A stretch of DNA of 45,911 nucleotides, taken from the NCBI RefSeq assembly GCF_030705415.1, contig NZ_JAUZED010000016.1:1-45911 (forward strand). The letters run 5' to 3'. The notes beneath the pieces are model-generated. The model did not search any database. It was not told the origin of the DNA and saw nothing but the letters and a program-made list of their open reading frames with translations. Position 1 is the stretch's first letter. Each line of letters starts with the position of its first letter. The translations under genes were made by a program, and so were the position numbers. The DNA is from Curtobacterium sp. A7_M15 (GTDB taxonomy: Bacteria > Actinomycetota > Actinomycetes > Actinomycetales > Microbacteriaceae). Positions 24,478-32,017 of the stretch are shown here, piece after piece.

Positions 24478-25082
24478 TTCGTCCGGCGGTACCGGACGTG
24501 CGTCGTGAGCGGCGAGTGCAGCACCTCGACGGGCTCGAAGTCGAACGTCTCGGCGCCGTCCTCGAAGATCCGCTCACCGGAGCCGAGCAACACCGGGGCG
24601 ATGTCGAGTGTGAGCTCGTCGATCACTCCAGCGGCGAGCGCCTGCCGCACCGTCGAGGCGCCGCCGGCGATGTCGACCCCGGCGTCACCGGCCGCCTCGA
24701 CCGCGCGGGCGTAGGCGGCGTCGAAGCCGTCGGTGACGAAGTGGAAGGTCGTGCCGCCGTCGAGTTCGATCGGGTCGTGCGCCCGGTGCGAGAGCACGAA
24801 GACGGGGGCGTGGTACGGCGGCTCGTCACCCCACCACCCCGTCCAGTCGTCAGGCCGCTCACTGCTGGGCGGCCCGAACATGTTCTGGCCCATCACGTAC
24901 GCGCCACGGGGCCGCATGAGCCAGCTGGCCGCCGTGCGGTCCGCCTCGCCGACGTCGGCGCCGGGCATGTGCCACGTGTGCAGCTCCCCGCCGCGGCGTC
25001 CGAGGGGTTGGTCCAGGCGCTGGTCGGGCCCGGCGACGAACCCGTCGAGGGAGATCGACATGTGGCAGGTGGTGTCGGTCAT
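24474..25082 (-). CDS. Dihydrofolate reductase/RibD C-terminal domain family protein
   Basis: Cytoplasmic oxidoreductase-like protein of 202 residues. It begins with the family's MSISLDGFVAGPDQ motif and has RGAYVMGQNMFG, VFVLSHRAHDPIE, FHFVTDGFDAAYARAVEAAG, VDIAGGASTVRQAL and ELTLDIAPVLLGSGERIF, the standard series of the yyaP/yjjF-like RibD_C group. The substrate is unknown; NADPH use is inferred from the fold. ATG 25082 follows GGAAG by 10 bases. Its stop overlaps the response-regulator stop by 4 bases in convergent orientation. The next upstream gene on this strand is the NmrA-like gene 23 bases away, so they may be one operon. Confidence 0.9.
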   Translation of the reverse strand: MTDTTCHMSISLDGFVAGPDQRLDQPLGRRGGELHTWHMPGADVGEADRTAASWLMRPRGAYVMGQNMFGPPSSERPDDWTGWWGDEPPYHAPVFVLSHRAHDPIELDGGTTFHFVTDGFDAAYARAVEAAGDAGVDIAGGASTVRQALAAGVIDELTLDIAPVLLGSGERIFEDGAETFDFEPVEVLHSPLTTHVRYRRTN

Positions 25083-25105
25083 CGCGTGCGCTTCCGTTCG
25101 CGGGC

Positions 25106-26035
25106 TCAGGCTGCGGGTTCGGGCTCGGTCGCGGGCTCGGCTCCCACGTGTGCTGCGAGCACGTCCCGCACCGTCGTCCAGCCCCCTGCACCGTACCGCT
25201 CGTCGTCGACGTGGCGCAGCGTGGCCTCGCCGCTGAACATGCTGACGAAGTACTGCATGCCCTGCCACGCCGGGAACGGCTCGTCGTCGCCCGCCCTCGA
25301 CAGGCGACGGCCCACCCTCGCCATCGCCGACAGCGTCGACGCGGTCCCCGCCCACTGCAGACGGAAGGGCGTGCCGGTGAGCCGGGACATCGTGTCGGCG
25401 ATGCTCCGCGAGGTGACCCGGTCCCCCGCGACCTCGACGATCCTCGGTGCACCGGGATCGAGCGCGACGAGCGCGGTGGTGCGGGCGACGTCGTCCTTCG
25501 TCGTGAAGTCGAGCACCTGGTCCGCCGAGGACCAGTAGAGCACCCGCTGCCGGTCGAACAGGATGAGCGGTGCCTGCCCGGTCAGCATGTCCGTGAAGGC
25601 CCCGTTCAGCACCGAGGTCGCTCGGATGCGAGCGGCGTCGAGGTCGGCGGCGAACTCGCGGCGCAGCTCGAAGTTCCGGTTCGTCCCCGGGGTGATCGAC
25701 CGGTAGTCGGCGGAGTAGTCGGACGGGATGAACCGTTCGACGCCGGCGTCCACCGCTGCCCGGAGCAGGGCACGCTGCGCATCGACGATGACGGAGCGCG
25801 TCCCGCTCACCGCGGAGACGACGACCTCGACGCCGGAGAGCGCCGCGGTCAGCGCCGCGTGGTCGCCGTAGTCCGCCCGCGCCACCTCGACGTGCTCGTC
25901 ACCGTCGGTCGGTGCGGTGGCCGTCGACCCGGGTCGGGTCAGGACGCGGACGTGGGTGTCGTGCCGGCGGAGTGCCCGGACGATGCGGCCGCCGAGGTCA
26001 CCGGTCGCGCCGGCGACGAGGACGGTGGTGGTCAC
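25106..26035 (-). CDS. NmrA-like NAD(P)-binding protein (atypical SDR)
   Basis: A 309-residue protein of the NmrA/isoflavone-reductase-like group. The N-terminal dinucleotide motif is VLVAGATGDLGGRIVRALR (GxxGxxG), followed by VRVLTRPGS, VEVVVSAVSG, VERFIPSDYS and YWSSADQVLDFTTKDDVARTTA. The canonical SDR Tyr-x-x-x-Lys is not evident. Members act either as NADPH-dependent reductases or as redox-sensing regulators; which applies is unclear. GTG 26035 overlaps the stop of the EthD-like gene (GTGA), so the two are translationally coupled and may act together. Confidence 0.88.
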   Translation of the reverse strand: MTTTVLVAGATGDLGGRIVRALRRHDTHVRVLTRPGSTATAPTDGDEHVEVARADYGDHAALTAALSGVEVVVSAVSGTRSVIVDAQRALLRAAVDAGVERFIPSDYSADYRSITPGTNRNFELRREFAADLDAARIRATSVLNGAFTDMLTGQAPLILFDRQRVLYWSSADQVLDFTTKDDVARTTALVALDPGAPRIVEVAGDRVTSRSIADTMSRLTGTPFRLQWAGTASTLSAMARVGRRLSRAGDDEPFPAWQGMQYFVSMFSGEATLRHVDDERYGAGGWTTVRDVLAAHVGAEPATEPEPAA

Positions 26036-26337
26036 GCCTTCTCGACGTCGGAGAAGAGCCCGGTGAAGGTCGCGCCGGTCGCGCCGAGCTGCCCGAAGAA
26101 GGTGCCGGCCTCCTCGCCGGCGACGGCCGCGGAGGCGTCGTCGTAGGAATCGAAGTACAGGTCGAGCGTCCGGTGGGCCGGGGTGGGGGTGCCGTCCTCC
26201 TTCGGCCAGACCTTGCCGGCCTCGAGGCGGCGGAGCTGCGGCAGGGCGGCGGCTGCCTCCTCGAGTGCGGGGTAGGCCTGCTCGAAGGCGGCGGGGTCGG
26301 TCGGGTTGTCGATGATGAGGGTGATCTTGGTCGTCAT
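26032..26337 (-). CDS. EthD-family (Dabb-fold) small protein
   Basis: A 101-residue protein of ferredoxin-like type: TKITLIIDNPTDPAAFEQAYPALEEAAA at the N-terminus, an LRRLEAGKVWPKEDGTPTPAHRTLDLYFDS middle, and a C-terminal GEEAGTFFGQLGATGATFTGLF segment. This order (pair-wise sum of two ligands, residue Asp-Pro-x-x-F) fits EthD domains. Such proteins often accompany oxidoreductases that modify quinones or aromatic compounds. ATG 26337 heads the operon with the NmrA-like gene. GAGGGAGA lies 13 bases upstream, further than ideal. Confidence 0.8.
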   Translation of the reverse strand: MTTKITLIIDNPTDPAAFEQAYPALEEAAAALPQLRRLEAGKVWPKEDGTPTPAHRTLDLYFDSYDDASAAVAGEEAGTFFGQLGATGATFTGLFSDVEKA

Positions 26338-26646
26338 GAGGACAGTGTTCTCCCTCGACGTGGTCGGTGCCCGCGCGGCCGGCGGCTGTCGGTGCGACGT
26401 CCGAGACTGCGTCGGAACCGTTGGCCACAACAGCGTCATCCGATCTCCGGCCCGGTACCCGGATTGCTTGCACCTCCGTTGAACCGATGGTTCGATGTCG
26501 TCGGGGGGGCTCGCGCCGGCCGCGCACGAAGTGTGGCAATGGGGTCTGCGTCGCACAGCGGGGGGAATCGTTCGTCCCGGAGGTGCGCGCTCTCGACGCC
26601 ATGGCGGTGTCGTACTCCTGCCTTTCACAACGAGGAGGAATCGACG
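26338..26646. other. Divergent intergenic region between the EthD-like and peptidase genes
   Basis: This 309-base stretch holds no supported gene. It contains a possible plus-strand promoter, TTGCTT (26464-26469) and GATGGT (26486-26491) with a 16-base spacer, an inverted repeat over the -10, a run of seven G near 26503, and the ribosome site GAGGAGGA before TTG 26647. Confidence 0.5.
26479..26496. promoter_or_regulatory. Inverted repeat over a possible promoter of the peptidase gene
   Basis: ttgaaccgatggttcgat contains GAACC and GGTTC around GAT, a perfect short dyad overlapping the putative -10. Operator function is a guess from position. Confidence 0.3.
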
Positions 26647-28227
26647 TTGACGCATCACAAGGACTCGAGTACGGAGCGCGAGGGTGGCCAGTCGTTCGGC
26701 CTGAGCCGACGAACGGCGCTCGTCGCGGCAGCCTCAGCAGCAGTGGCAACAGTGGTCACGTTGCACCCGGCGCGGGCTTCAGCGGCGACGGTGCCGGCCG
26801 ATCTGCGCGACCTCGACCGTTCCATGCCCGAGGGCGGACCATCCAGCAATGCTCGGAGCGCCGCTGCCAGCACCGCCGCGTGGGGCGGTTACTCGAACGG
26901 GGAGATCCCGCCCACGGCCATGTCTCCCGTCCCCGCCGAGGTAGGAGACCCGTACCTCCGTCCGGACGCAGCCGCTGCCTACTTCGACCTCAGTGATGCC
27001 TTCGAGCGCGCCTTCGGGGTCCCCCTGGTCATCACCGAGGCGTACCGAGGACTCGCGCGGCAACAGCTGCTGTGGGATCGGTACCAGAACGGCGGGAACC
27101 TCGCCGCGTACCCGGGCACGTCCGTCCATGGCTGGGCACTAGCATGCGATTTCGGTGGCGGCGTGCAGACTCCTGGGAGCACCCGGAAGAACTGGATGAA
27201 CGCGAACGCGCCCGCGTTCGGCTGGCAGCCGCGCGGTGATTCGTTCAGCTCGCCCGAAGCGTGGCACTTTGAGTACGACGGTTCCTACTCGCCGCCGCCC
27301 GCCACCGTCGTGGACACGGCGGCAAACCAGGGCAACATCGCCGCGACCGACGGCGCCGCGGTGTACTTCGCCGGCGCGGACGGACGGCTCTGGAATGCCT
27401 ACACCAACCCGGGGTGGAACGTCGCTCCGATCGGCGGGAACGTCCGCGCGCTCTCCCCCGTCGTCGCCAAGGCCGACGGACAGGCCGTGTACTACGCCGG
27501 ACCCGACAACAGGGTCTACAACGCCTACTACAACGCCTCGGGGTGGAACGTCATCGCGATCGGGGGTTCGATCGCAGCGAAGAGCGGTCTGGCGGTCCGT
27601 GACGACGGTACGGCGGTCTACTTCGCCGGGGGCGACGGCCGCCTCTACAACGGGTACCACAACAGCTCGGGGTGGAACTTCGCGGCCATCGGTGGAAGCG
27701 TCCGTTCCGGCTCCCCGATCGCAACCAGTACCGATGGACTGGCCATCTTCTTCGTGAACTCGACCGGGATCCTCACCAACGCCTACTACAACGCCAGCGG
27801 TTGGAACGTCGCGCCGATCAGCGGGGTGACGGTGGACACGGACAGCGGTCTCGCGACGAACGCGGCCGGCACCACCGCGTACTACCGCGGTACCGACGGC
27901 GCGCTCTACAACGCGTACCACAACGCGACCGGCTGGCACGTCGGCAAGATCGGGGGCTCGGTCCGTGCGAAGTCACCGATCGAAGCCTCGTCGGACGGTA
28001 CCGCCGTGGACTTCATCGGGGCGGACGACCAGATCTACAACGCTTACCAGAGCCCAGGGTGGAAGATCGGCGTCGTCGGCGGCTCCGCGCGCGCTGGCAG
28101 TGGTCTGAGCGCGAACTCGGACGGCACCGCCATCTACTACACGGGGACGGACGGTCGGCTCTACAACGCCTACCAGAAGCCCGGGTGGAAGATCGGCGCC
28201 ATCGGCGGCAGCGTCAGGTCCAACTGA
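26647..28227 (+). CDS. Exported M15-type D-Ala-D-Ala carboxypeptidase-like protein with seven propeller-like repeats
   Basis: A 526-residue secreted protein. Residues 18-47 form a Tat signal (LSRRTALVAAASAAV ... ASA). Residues 100-212 are a peptidase M15 (VanY-like) domain: ITEAYRGLARQQLLWDRY, SVHGWALACDFG with zinc ligands His161 and Asp168, and EAWHFEY with His207. From residue 231 to the end run seven repeats of 42-46 residues, each with the pattern A-V-Y-F-x-G-x-D-G-R-L-Y-N-A-Y ... G-W-x-V ... I-G-G-x-V, ending at the terminal Asn. Seven such units suggest a seven-bladed beta-propeller, likely glycan- or wall-binding. TTG 26647 is the start because of GAGGAGGA seven bases before it. Binding role is inferred. 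Confidence 0.87.
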   Translation: MTHHKDSSTEREGGQSFGLSRRTALVAAASAAVATVVTLHPARASAATVPADLRDLDRSMPEGGPSSNARSAAASTAAWGGYSNGEIPPTAMSPVPAEVGDPYLRPDAAAAYFDLSDAFERAFGVPLVITEAYRGLARQQLLWDRYQNGGNLAAYPGTSVHGWALACDFGGGVQTPGSTRKNWMNANAPAFGWQPRGDSFSSPEAWHFEYDGSYSPPPATVVDTAANQGNIAATDGAAVYFAGADGRLWNAYTNPGWNVAPIGGNVRALSPVVAKADGQAVYYAGPDNRVYNAYYNASGWNVIAIGGSIAAKSGLAVRDDGTAVYFAGGDGRLYNGYHNSSGWNFAAIGGSVRSGSPIATSTDGLAIFFVNSTGILTNAYYNASGWNVAPISGVTVDTDSGLATNAAGTTAYYRGTDGALYNAYHNATGWHVGKIGGSVRAKSPIEASSDGTAVDFIGADDQIYNAYQSPGWKIGVVGGSARAGSGLSANSDGTAIYYTGTDGRLYNAYQKPGWKIGAIGGSVRSN

Positions 28228-28239
28228 CTCCTGCTCCCG

Positions 28240-28278
28240 GACGGACCGTCCTCGGGGGCATCCCCGAGACGGTCCGTC
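28240..28278. terminator. Hairpin terminator after the M15/propeller gene
   Basis: gacggaccgt pairs with acggtccgtc and ctcggg with cccgag, with one bulged base and a short loop around ggcat. It begins 12 bases after the stop codon. Confidence 0.7.
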
Positions 28279-28382
28279 GGTGGTCGTCCACCCGCACTCC
28301 TCTGAGTAGCGGCTGAGCGCGAGACGGGAACGGCCAGCAGGATGGATCGGACCACGCGAGTGCGTCGGTCGGAGAGGACACC

Positions 28383-28811
28383 GTGACGAACGACATCAGC
28401 AACGCCGGACTGCAGGCAATGATCGACCGGGCCGGGCAGATCACCGCCGACGAGGCAGAGTCGCTCGACATCGCGTGGAAAGCCGACGAGGCGATCCTGC
28501 TGCCGGAGCCGAGTGCCTCCCTCGCGATCCAGGGTGGCGCTGACGGGCGGATGGTCACGAACGCCGACCTCGTGGCCGCGTGGCAGCATGCGCTCGAGGC
28601 AGCCGGTGCAGCGGGACGCGTCGAGGAGATCGAGGCAGCGCAGGAGGCTGGACGCGCGGTGCGGCACTCGGATGCACGACTGCGGGACCGGGCGGGGGCC
28701 GAGGAAGCAGTCCGATCAGCGGTGCTCGCGAACGGGGTGCGGGACCTCGTCTCGGACGACGAGTACGCCACGCTGACAGCGGTGTGGCGGAAGGTGCTCG
28801 GCGAGGTCTGA
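28383..28811 (+). CDS. Hypothetical small acidic helical protein
   Basis: A 142-residue protein that I do not recognise. It is soluble and predicted largely helical from composition, rich in Ala, Glu and Asp, with no signal peptide, cysteine or membrane segment. Two recognisable stretches are AAWQHALEAAGAAGRVEEIEAAQEAGR and VLANGVRDLVSDDEYATLTAVWRKVL. GTG 28383 has GGAGAGG four bases upstream. It lies alone between two terminator hairpins. Codon use is typical for the window, which supports it being a real gene. Confidence 0.7.
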   Translation: MTNDISNAGLQAMIDRAGQITADEAESLDIAWKADEAILLPEPSASLAIQGGADGRMVTNADLVAAWQHALEAAGAAGRVEEIEAAQEAGRAVRHSDARLRDRAGAEEAVRSAVLANGVRDLVSDDEYATLTAVWRKVLGEV

Positions 28812-28841
28812 CCCGTCGGGTGCTCGTGCTCCGCTCAGCGG

Positions 28842-28863
28842 GCCTCACCACCCGTTGTGAGGC
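28842..28863. terminator. Small hairpin between convergent genes
   Basis: gcctcac (28842-28848) pairs with gtgaggc (28857-28863) around an 8-base loop, in the 58-base gap between the hypothetical gene and the membrane protein gene. It is weaker than the other terminators here. Confidence 0.45.
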
Positions 28864-28869
28864 GGCAGG

Positions 28870-29868
28870 TCAGGGGCGAGCGACGCCGCTGAAGTCCGGG
28901 GAGCCGTCCGGTGCCGCTGGCAGTGGCGTCCCGTCGAGGTACCGCGGCCACGCGAGCGCGCGGGCGCCTTCCGGTCGACGTTCGTAGAGCAGACCATCGC
29001 TTCCCGTGACCGTCAGCGCCGATCCCTGGGGCGTCCCGGTACCGTCCACTCGGGTCGGCGGGGCAACCGCAGCCGGAGGCGCCTGGTGGTCGACAGGCTG
29101 CCCAGGCGCAGCTGGAGGGACGGCAGGTCCGGGTACGCTCGTCCACCCACCGACGGGCGGAACGGCTGCAGCGTGCCTCTCGGAGCCCGACGTCCCTGAT
29201 GTTCCGCCCACACTCACGCGGTCGTGAGCACGCGGTCGGAACAGTGCGTTGCTCAGCGGCACGACGACGGTTCCGAGCAGGTCGAGGATGACAACGACCC
29301 ACACCAGTCGCCAGTACCCGCTGGCGAGGTCGAGGTGGGGAGCGAGCAGGGGCACCGACAACAGCAGGGCGAGCAGCGAGATCACTCCGACCGTCGCCTT
29401 CGCCACGAACTGCAGCAGCGGGGTCGGGTAACGCCGGTGGATGACGAGCAGCAGGTGCACGTGCAGCAGCGCGAAGCGCGCGACGAACACGATGCCGAGC
29501 CACTGCACGAACTGTTCACTGACGAGCCCGATCCCGTCACCGCCGAAGGGGTCGGACGGCACGATCCAGATCTTGGCCAAGCCGGTCGAGAGCAAGTACA
29601 GGGAGACGACGATGCTCGCGAACGCGAACGCTCCGGACCGTCGCGACGAGACGTCGGCGTCGTACCAGGACAGGAGCGCGAACACCACGACGACCACGAC
29701 GGTCAGCAGGAGCTGCACCGCGACCCGGCCGAAGTCCCCGAGGAGCACCGCGACGATGCCGACCAGGCCAGCCGCGACGACAGCACCGATGATCGTCCGG
29801 AATACCAGTGGACGGACCCTCGCCCACCGCGGGTCGATCGTGCTCCCCATGCCGTCGGTGCTCGCCAT
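28870..29868 (-). CDS. Hypothetical membrane protein with Pro/Gly-rich cytoplasmic tail
   Basis: A 332-residue protein of unknown function. Residues about 20-215 hold roughly six hydrophobic segments (for example LVFRTIIGAVVAAGLVGIVAV, LLLTVVVVVVFALLSW, FVQWLGIVFVARFALLHVHLLLVIH, LVWVVVILDLLGTVVVPL). The last ~115 residues are Pro/Gly/Ala-rich and end in an ordered-looking stretch (LYERRPEGARALAWPRYLDGTPLP). ATG 29868 has GGGAGGG five bases upstream, and TAGTGT (29904-29899) is a plausible -10 with a short leader. It converges on the small hypothetical gene. No family recognised. Confidence 0.75.
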   Translation of the reverse strand: MASTDGMGSTIDPRWARVRPLVFRTIIGAVVAAGLVGIVAVLLGDFGRVAVQLLLTVVVVVVFALLSWYDADVSSRRSGAFAFASIVVSLYLLSTGLAKIWIVPSDPFGGDGIGLVSEQFVQWLGIVFVARFALLHVHLLLVIHRRYPTPLLQFVAKATVGVISLLALLLSVPLLAPHLDLASGYWRLVWVVVILDLLGTVVVPLSNALFRPRAHDRVSVGGTSGTSGSERHAAAVPPVGGWTSVPGPAVPPAAPGQPVDHQAPPAAVAPPTRVDGTGTPQGSALTVTGSDGLLYERRPEGARALAWPRYLDGTPLPAAPDGSPDFSGVARP

Positions 29869-30178
29869 GCGCGCCCTCCCTCACGTCGATGTCCCCGAAC
29901 ACTAGCGGCGCTCGATCGTCCGCACAGCACCGTGAACGGGGGCCGTGCTGAGACGCACCGTCGAGTTGCGGAGGAATTGCCCACCGGGCTCCGGGCGTTT
30001 CGAGGGCGTCTGCTCGCCGCTTCGTCGGACTACGATCCCCGAAGAGGTCGTCGTGCACGGCCGAAGCGGGTATTGCCGACGGACGCACCCGAGGTCCGGC
30101 GCGCGGTTGAGTCCCCGCGAGCGCTGCGGCAACCTACTGTACGAGCGGCCTCTGCTCGATCGAGGCATGGCCCGCTGG
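29869..30178. other. Intergenic region downstream of the MFS gene
   Basis: These 310 bases contain the promoter of the membrane-protein gene near 29899-29904. The rest carries no supported gene: the open frames lack ribosome sites and have Arg/Pro/Ser-rich composition expected of non-coding high-GC DNA. It could be decayed coding sequence next to the lower-GC MFS region. Confidence 0.4.
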
Positions 30179-31462
30179 TCAGCGTTGGCCAGGGAGCTTC
30201 CCCACGGCGCGGCGTGTACCGATGACGAGGATCACGCTGGCGAGTCCCATGACCGCTGCGGCCGTCGCGATGGCTGCCGGGAAGCCGGTCGTCGCTGCGT
30301 CGAGGGGATCGAGCGCGCTGAGAACGTTCGAGGTCACTGTCGTGGCAACGAGCGACGAGATGGCGAGGACCGGAGCTGTCAATGATGACACGCGTCCCAT
30401 TGCTCCCGATGGAACCTCGGCTTGCAGGATCGGCCCTTGCGCGACTATGTACACGGAGAAGAGCAGTCCTGCAAGCAGCATCAGACCCGCGGCGGGGACG
30501 AATGAACGCACCGCGGCGTACGCGACGTACGTCACCGCCATCGAGAGCAAGGCGAGAGCGAGTGCACGCTCGGCCCGGAGGCGACGGACGACCGTGGGCG
30601 CAGCGAAGGAACCGACGAGTCCACCCACGGAGAACATTGCGGAAACGATGCCGTACTGCTCCGTGGAGAGCTGGGCAGTCTTCAGTGCGAAGAGGGACAG
30701 CGTTGCGTTGTTGACTCCGAGTGACAGCCCGTACGCAGACATCCCGACGAGAAGGAGCCGAAGTCGTCGCGACTGCCAAGCGATGAGGATGCCAGAGCTG
30801 AGTTCGCGCCAGTAGCGTTCCCGAGCCACCGAGCTGTGCACTCGTCGCTCGCGGACCAACGCGACGAGCGTGGCAGACACAACGAACGATGCCGCGTCGA
30901 TGACGAGCGCCGGACGGGGGCCGACCGCACTGAAGAGCGCCGGCCCCGCCATCGTCGCGATGATCCCGGCGCCCATGCTGGAGAACGTCGACCGCCCCGC
31001 TGCCCCTGCACGTAGATCAGTCGGGACGACCGCCTGGATCAGAGCACTCCTCGCCGGATCGAAGAATTGCGATGCCGTGCTGACGAGCAGCTGCATGACG
31101 ATGAGCGCCAGCGGGAACGCCGCTGCGGGGAGCACTGTCGTTGCGGCGAGCAGGGGCACGTACAGCGCCGCCCTGACGAGGTCCGCCGAGAGCATGACGG
31201 TGCGCGCCGCCCACCGGTCGACGAGCACCCCGGCGAACGGGGCGAGCACGATCCGCGGCAGCGCTGCTGCCGCTACGACTGCCCCGATGTAGATCGGGAG
31301 CTGCGAGTCCGTCGCAGCGAGCGTCGTTGCGAGCCAGACCGTCACCGTCGATGCCATCACGTACTCGCCGAACGACGAGAGCGCTTGCGCACTCCACAGC
31401 AAACCGAACGATCGGTTGATGAAAAGCTTCGCGGCGCGCGGCGCGGGTGCTGTCGTCGTCAC
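30179..31462 (-). CDS. MFS transporter (EntS/MefA-like exporter group)
   Basis: Drug or siderophore efflux permease of the major facilitator superfamily, 427 residues with about 12 hydrophobic segments. The start NRSFGLLWSAQALSSFGEYV and the loop-2 motif APFAGVLVDRWAARTVM are typical of the MFS_3 group (enterobactin exporter EntS, macrolide efflux MefA). FFDPARSALIQAVVP and a GIVSAMFSVGGLVGSF segment in the second half also fit. GTG 31462 is preferred over the upstream GTG 31558, which would add a Gly/Pro/His-rich leader; GTG 31462 overlaps the stop of a 27-codon ORF. Base composition is lower than in the neighbours (38 G/C in 30301-30360), consistent with acquisition. The exported compound is unknown. 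Confidence 0.88.
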   Translation of the reverse strand: MTTTAPAPRAAKLFINRSFGLLWSAQALSSFGEYVMASTVTVWLATTLAATDSQLPIYIGAVVAAAALPRIVLAPFAGVLVDRWAARTVMLSADLVRAALYVPLLAATTVLPAAAFPLALIVMQLLVSTASQFFDPARSALIQAVVPTDLRAGAAGRSTFSSMGAGIIATMAGPALFSAVGPRPALVIDAASFVVSATLVALVRERRVHSSVARERYWRELSSGILIAWQSRRLRLLLVGMSAYGLSLGVNNATLSLFALKTAQLSTEQYGIVSAMFSVGGLVGSFAAPTVVRRLRAERALALALLSMAVTYVAYAAVRSFVPAAGLMLLAGLLFSVYIVAQGPILQAEVPSGAMGRVSSLTAPVLAISSLVATTVTSNVLSALDPLDAATTGFPAAIATAAAVMGLASVILVIGTRRAVGKLPGQR

Positions 31463-31542
31463 CGTGATGGGCGGGCCAAGCGGATCGCGTACAACGCAGA
31501 GATGTGCTCGGGGAACCGGAACATGGCCGCTGCGGTGCTCAT
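31459..31542 (-). CDS. Putative 27-residue leader ORF coupled to the MFS gene
   Basis: ATG 31542 is preceded by a G-rich possible ribosome site and opens a 27-codon frame (begins MSTAAAMFRFPEHI, ends RLARPSR). Its TGA overlaps the GTG of the MFS gene by 4 bases, the same geometry as coupled genes elsewhere in this window. It may be a leader peptide that couples or attenuates translation of the exporter, as known for macrolide efflux and methylase genes. It could also be chance. Confidence 0.3.
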   Translation of the reverse strand: MSTAAAMFRFPEHISALYAIRLARPSR

Positions 31543-31567
31543 CACCCCCCGGCCCCACTGCATTCGG

Positions 31568-31675
31568 TCAGATGTGAACCGGCTTCGATGCCAGGACGTG
31601 ATCCGACGGAAGCGCCTGCGTCTGCAGGTTGCACGTGCTCTCCTGCAGGAGAGCCGCCTTGACAGTTGATTCCAT
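31568..31675 (-). CDS. Putative 35-residue peptide upstream of the MFS gene
   Basis: ATG 31675 follows GGGGAA and opens a 35-codon frame: MESTVKAALLQE at the start, STCNLQTQALPS in the middle with the only Cys, and SKPVHI at the end. Composition is unlike the Arg/Pro-rich shadow frames of this window. It could be a leader peptide or a small precursor peptide exported by the MFS protein; no modification enzyme is encoded nearby. A perfect 18-bp palindrome lies within it. Confidence 0.35.
   Translation of the reverse strand: MESTVKAALLQESTCNLQTQALPSDHVLASKPVHI
31637..31654. promoter_or_regulatory. Perfect 18-bp palindrome upstream of the MFS gene
   Basis: gctctcctgcaggagagc equals its own reverse complement over all 18 bases. 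It could be an operator for a dimeric repressor or, in RNA, a hairpin within the short ORF. No local repressor gene is present. Confidence 0.45.
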
Positions 31676-32017
31676 GATTTCCCCAATCTCAGCAATCAAT
31701 GCACCTCGCGGCTGCGACGTTGCACTTCGCAACGTATTTCCGTTACCGCGAACAGCGCAAGGTCCTCCAGCGAGCATGAGTTGACTCTCAGATTCAGGGT
31801 GGACGCCAGGGCAACTACGTGACTCTCTAGCGCGAACGACGTTCAGCGCACGGACCCACTCGCCCCGACTTCGCGACGCCTGCTGTGGTCGAGTCGCGCG
31901 TCCTCGGCTATCTCCGTGCTGGTCGCACGTCCGCCTCGCACAACGCAACGGGGTGAGCAGCGCAGGAAAGTCGCGAACGTCGTCGATCGGTGCTGCGACC
32001 CCTGAGAGAGTCACCTC
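31676..32017. other. Lower-GC divergent region between the MFS leader ORFs and the GNAT gene
   Basis: A 342-base stretch with visibly lower GC (33 of 60 bases at 31681-31740). It holds the inverted repeat at 31717-31735, a palindrome gaacgacgttc near 31833, and near 32007 GAGAGT ending 6 bases before ATG 32018. No supported long gene lies here; the long minus-strand frame through it is a shadow. Confidence 0.5.
31717..31735. promoter_or_regulatory. Inverted repeat operator candidate for the MFS unit
   Basis: acgttgc (31717-31723) and gcaacgt (31729-31735) form a perfect dyad around acttc, 42 bases upstream of the 35-codon ORF on the minus strand. Its size and symmetry fit a TetR- or MarR-type site. 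Confidence 0.4.

Noticed and set aside
29902-30168. 88-codon minus-strand frame between the MFS and membrane-protein genes
   Set aside because: Arg/Ser/Pro-rich composition, no ribosome site, and it overlaps the promoter of the membrane-protein gene.
31568-31675. Confident call of a RiPP precursor
   Set aside because: Apart from an MFS exporter there is no modification enzyme, protease or recognition-element protein nearby, and the peptide has no recognised leader/core motif.
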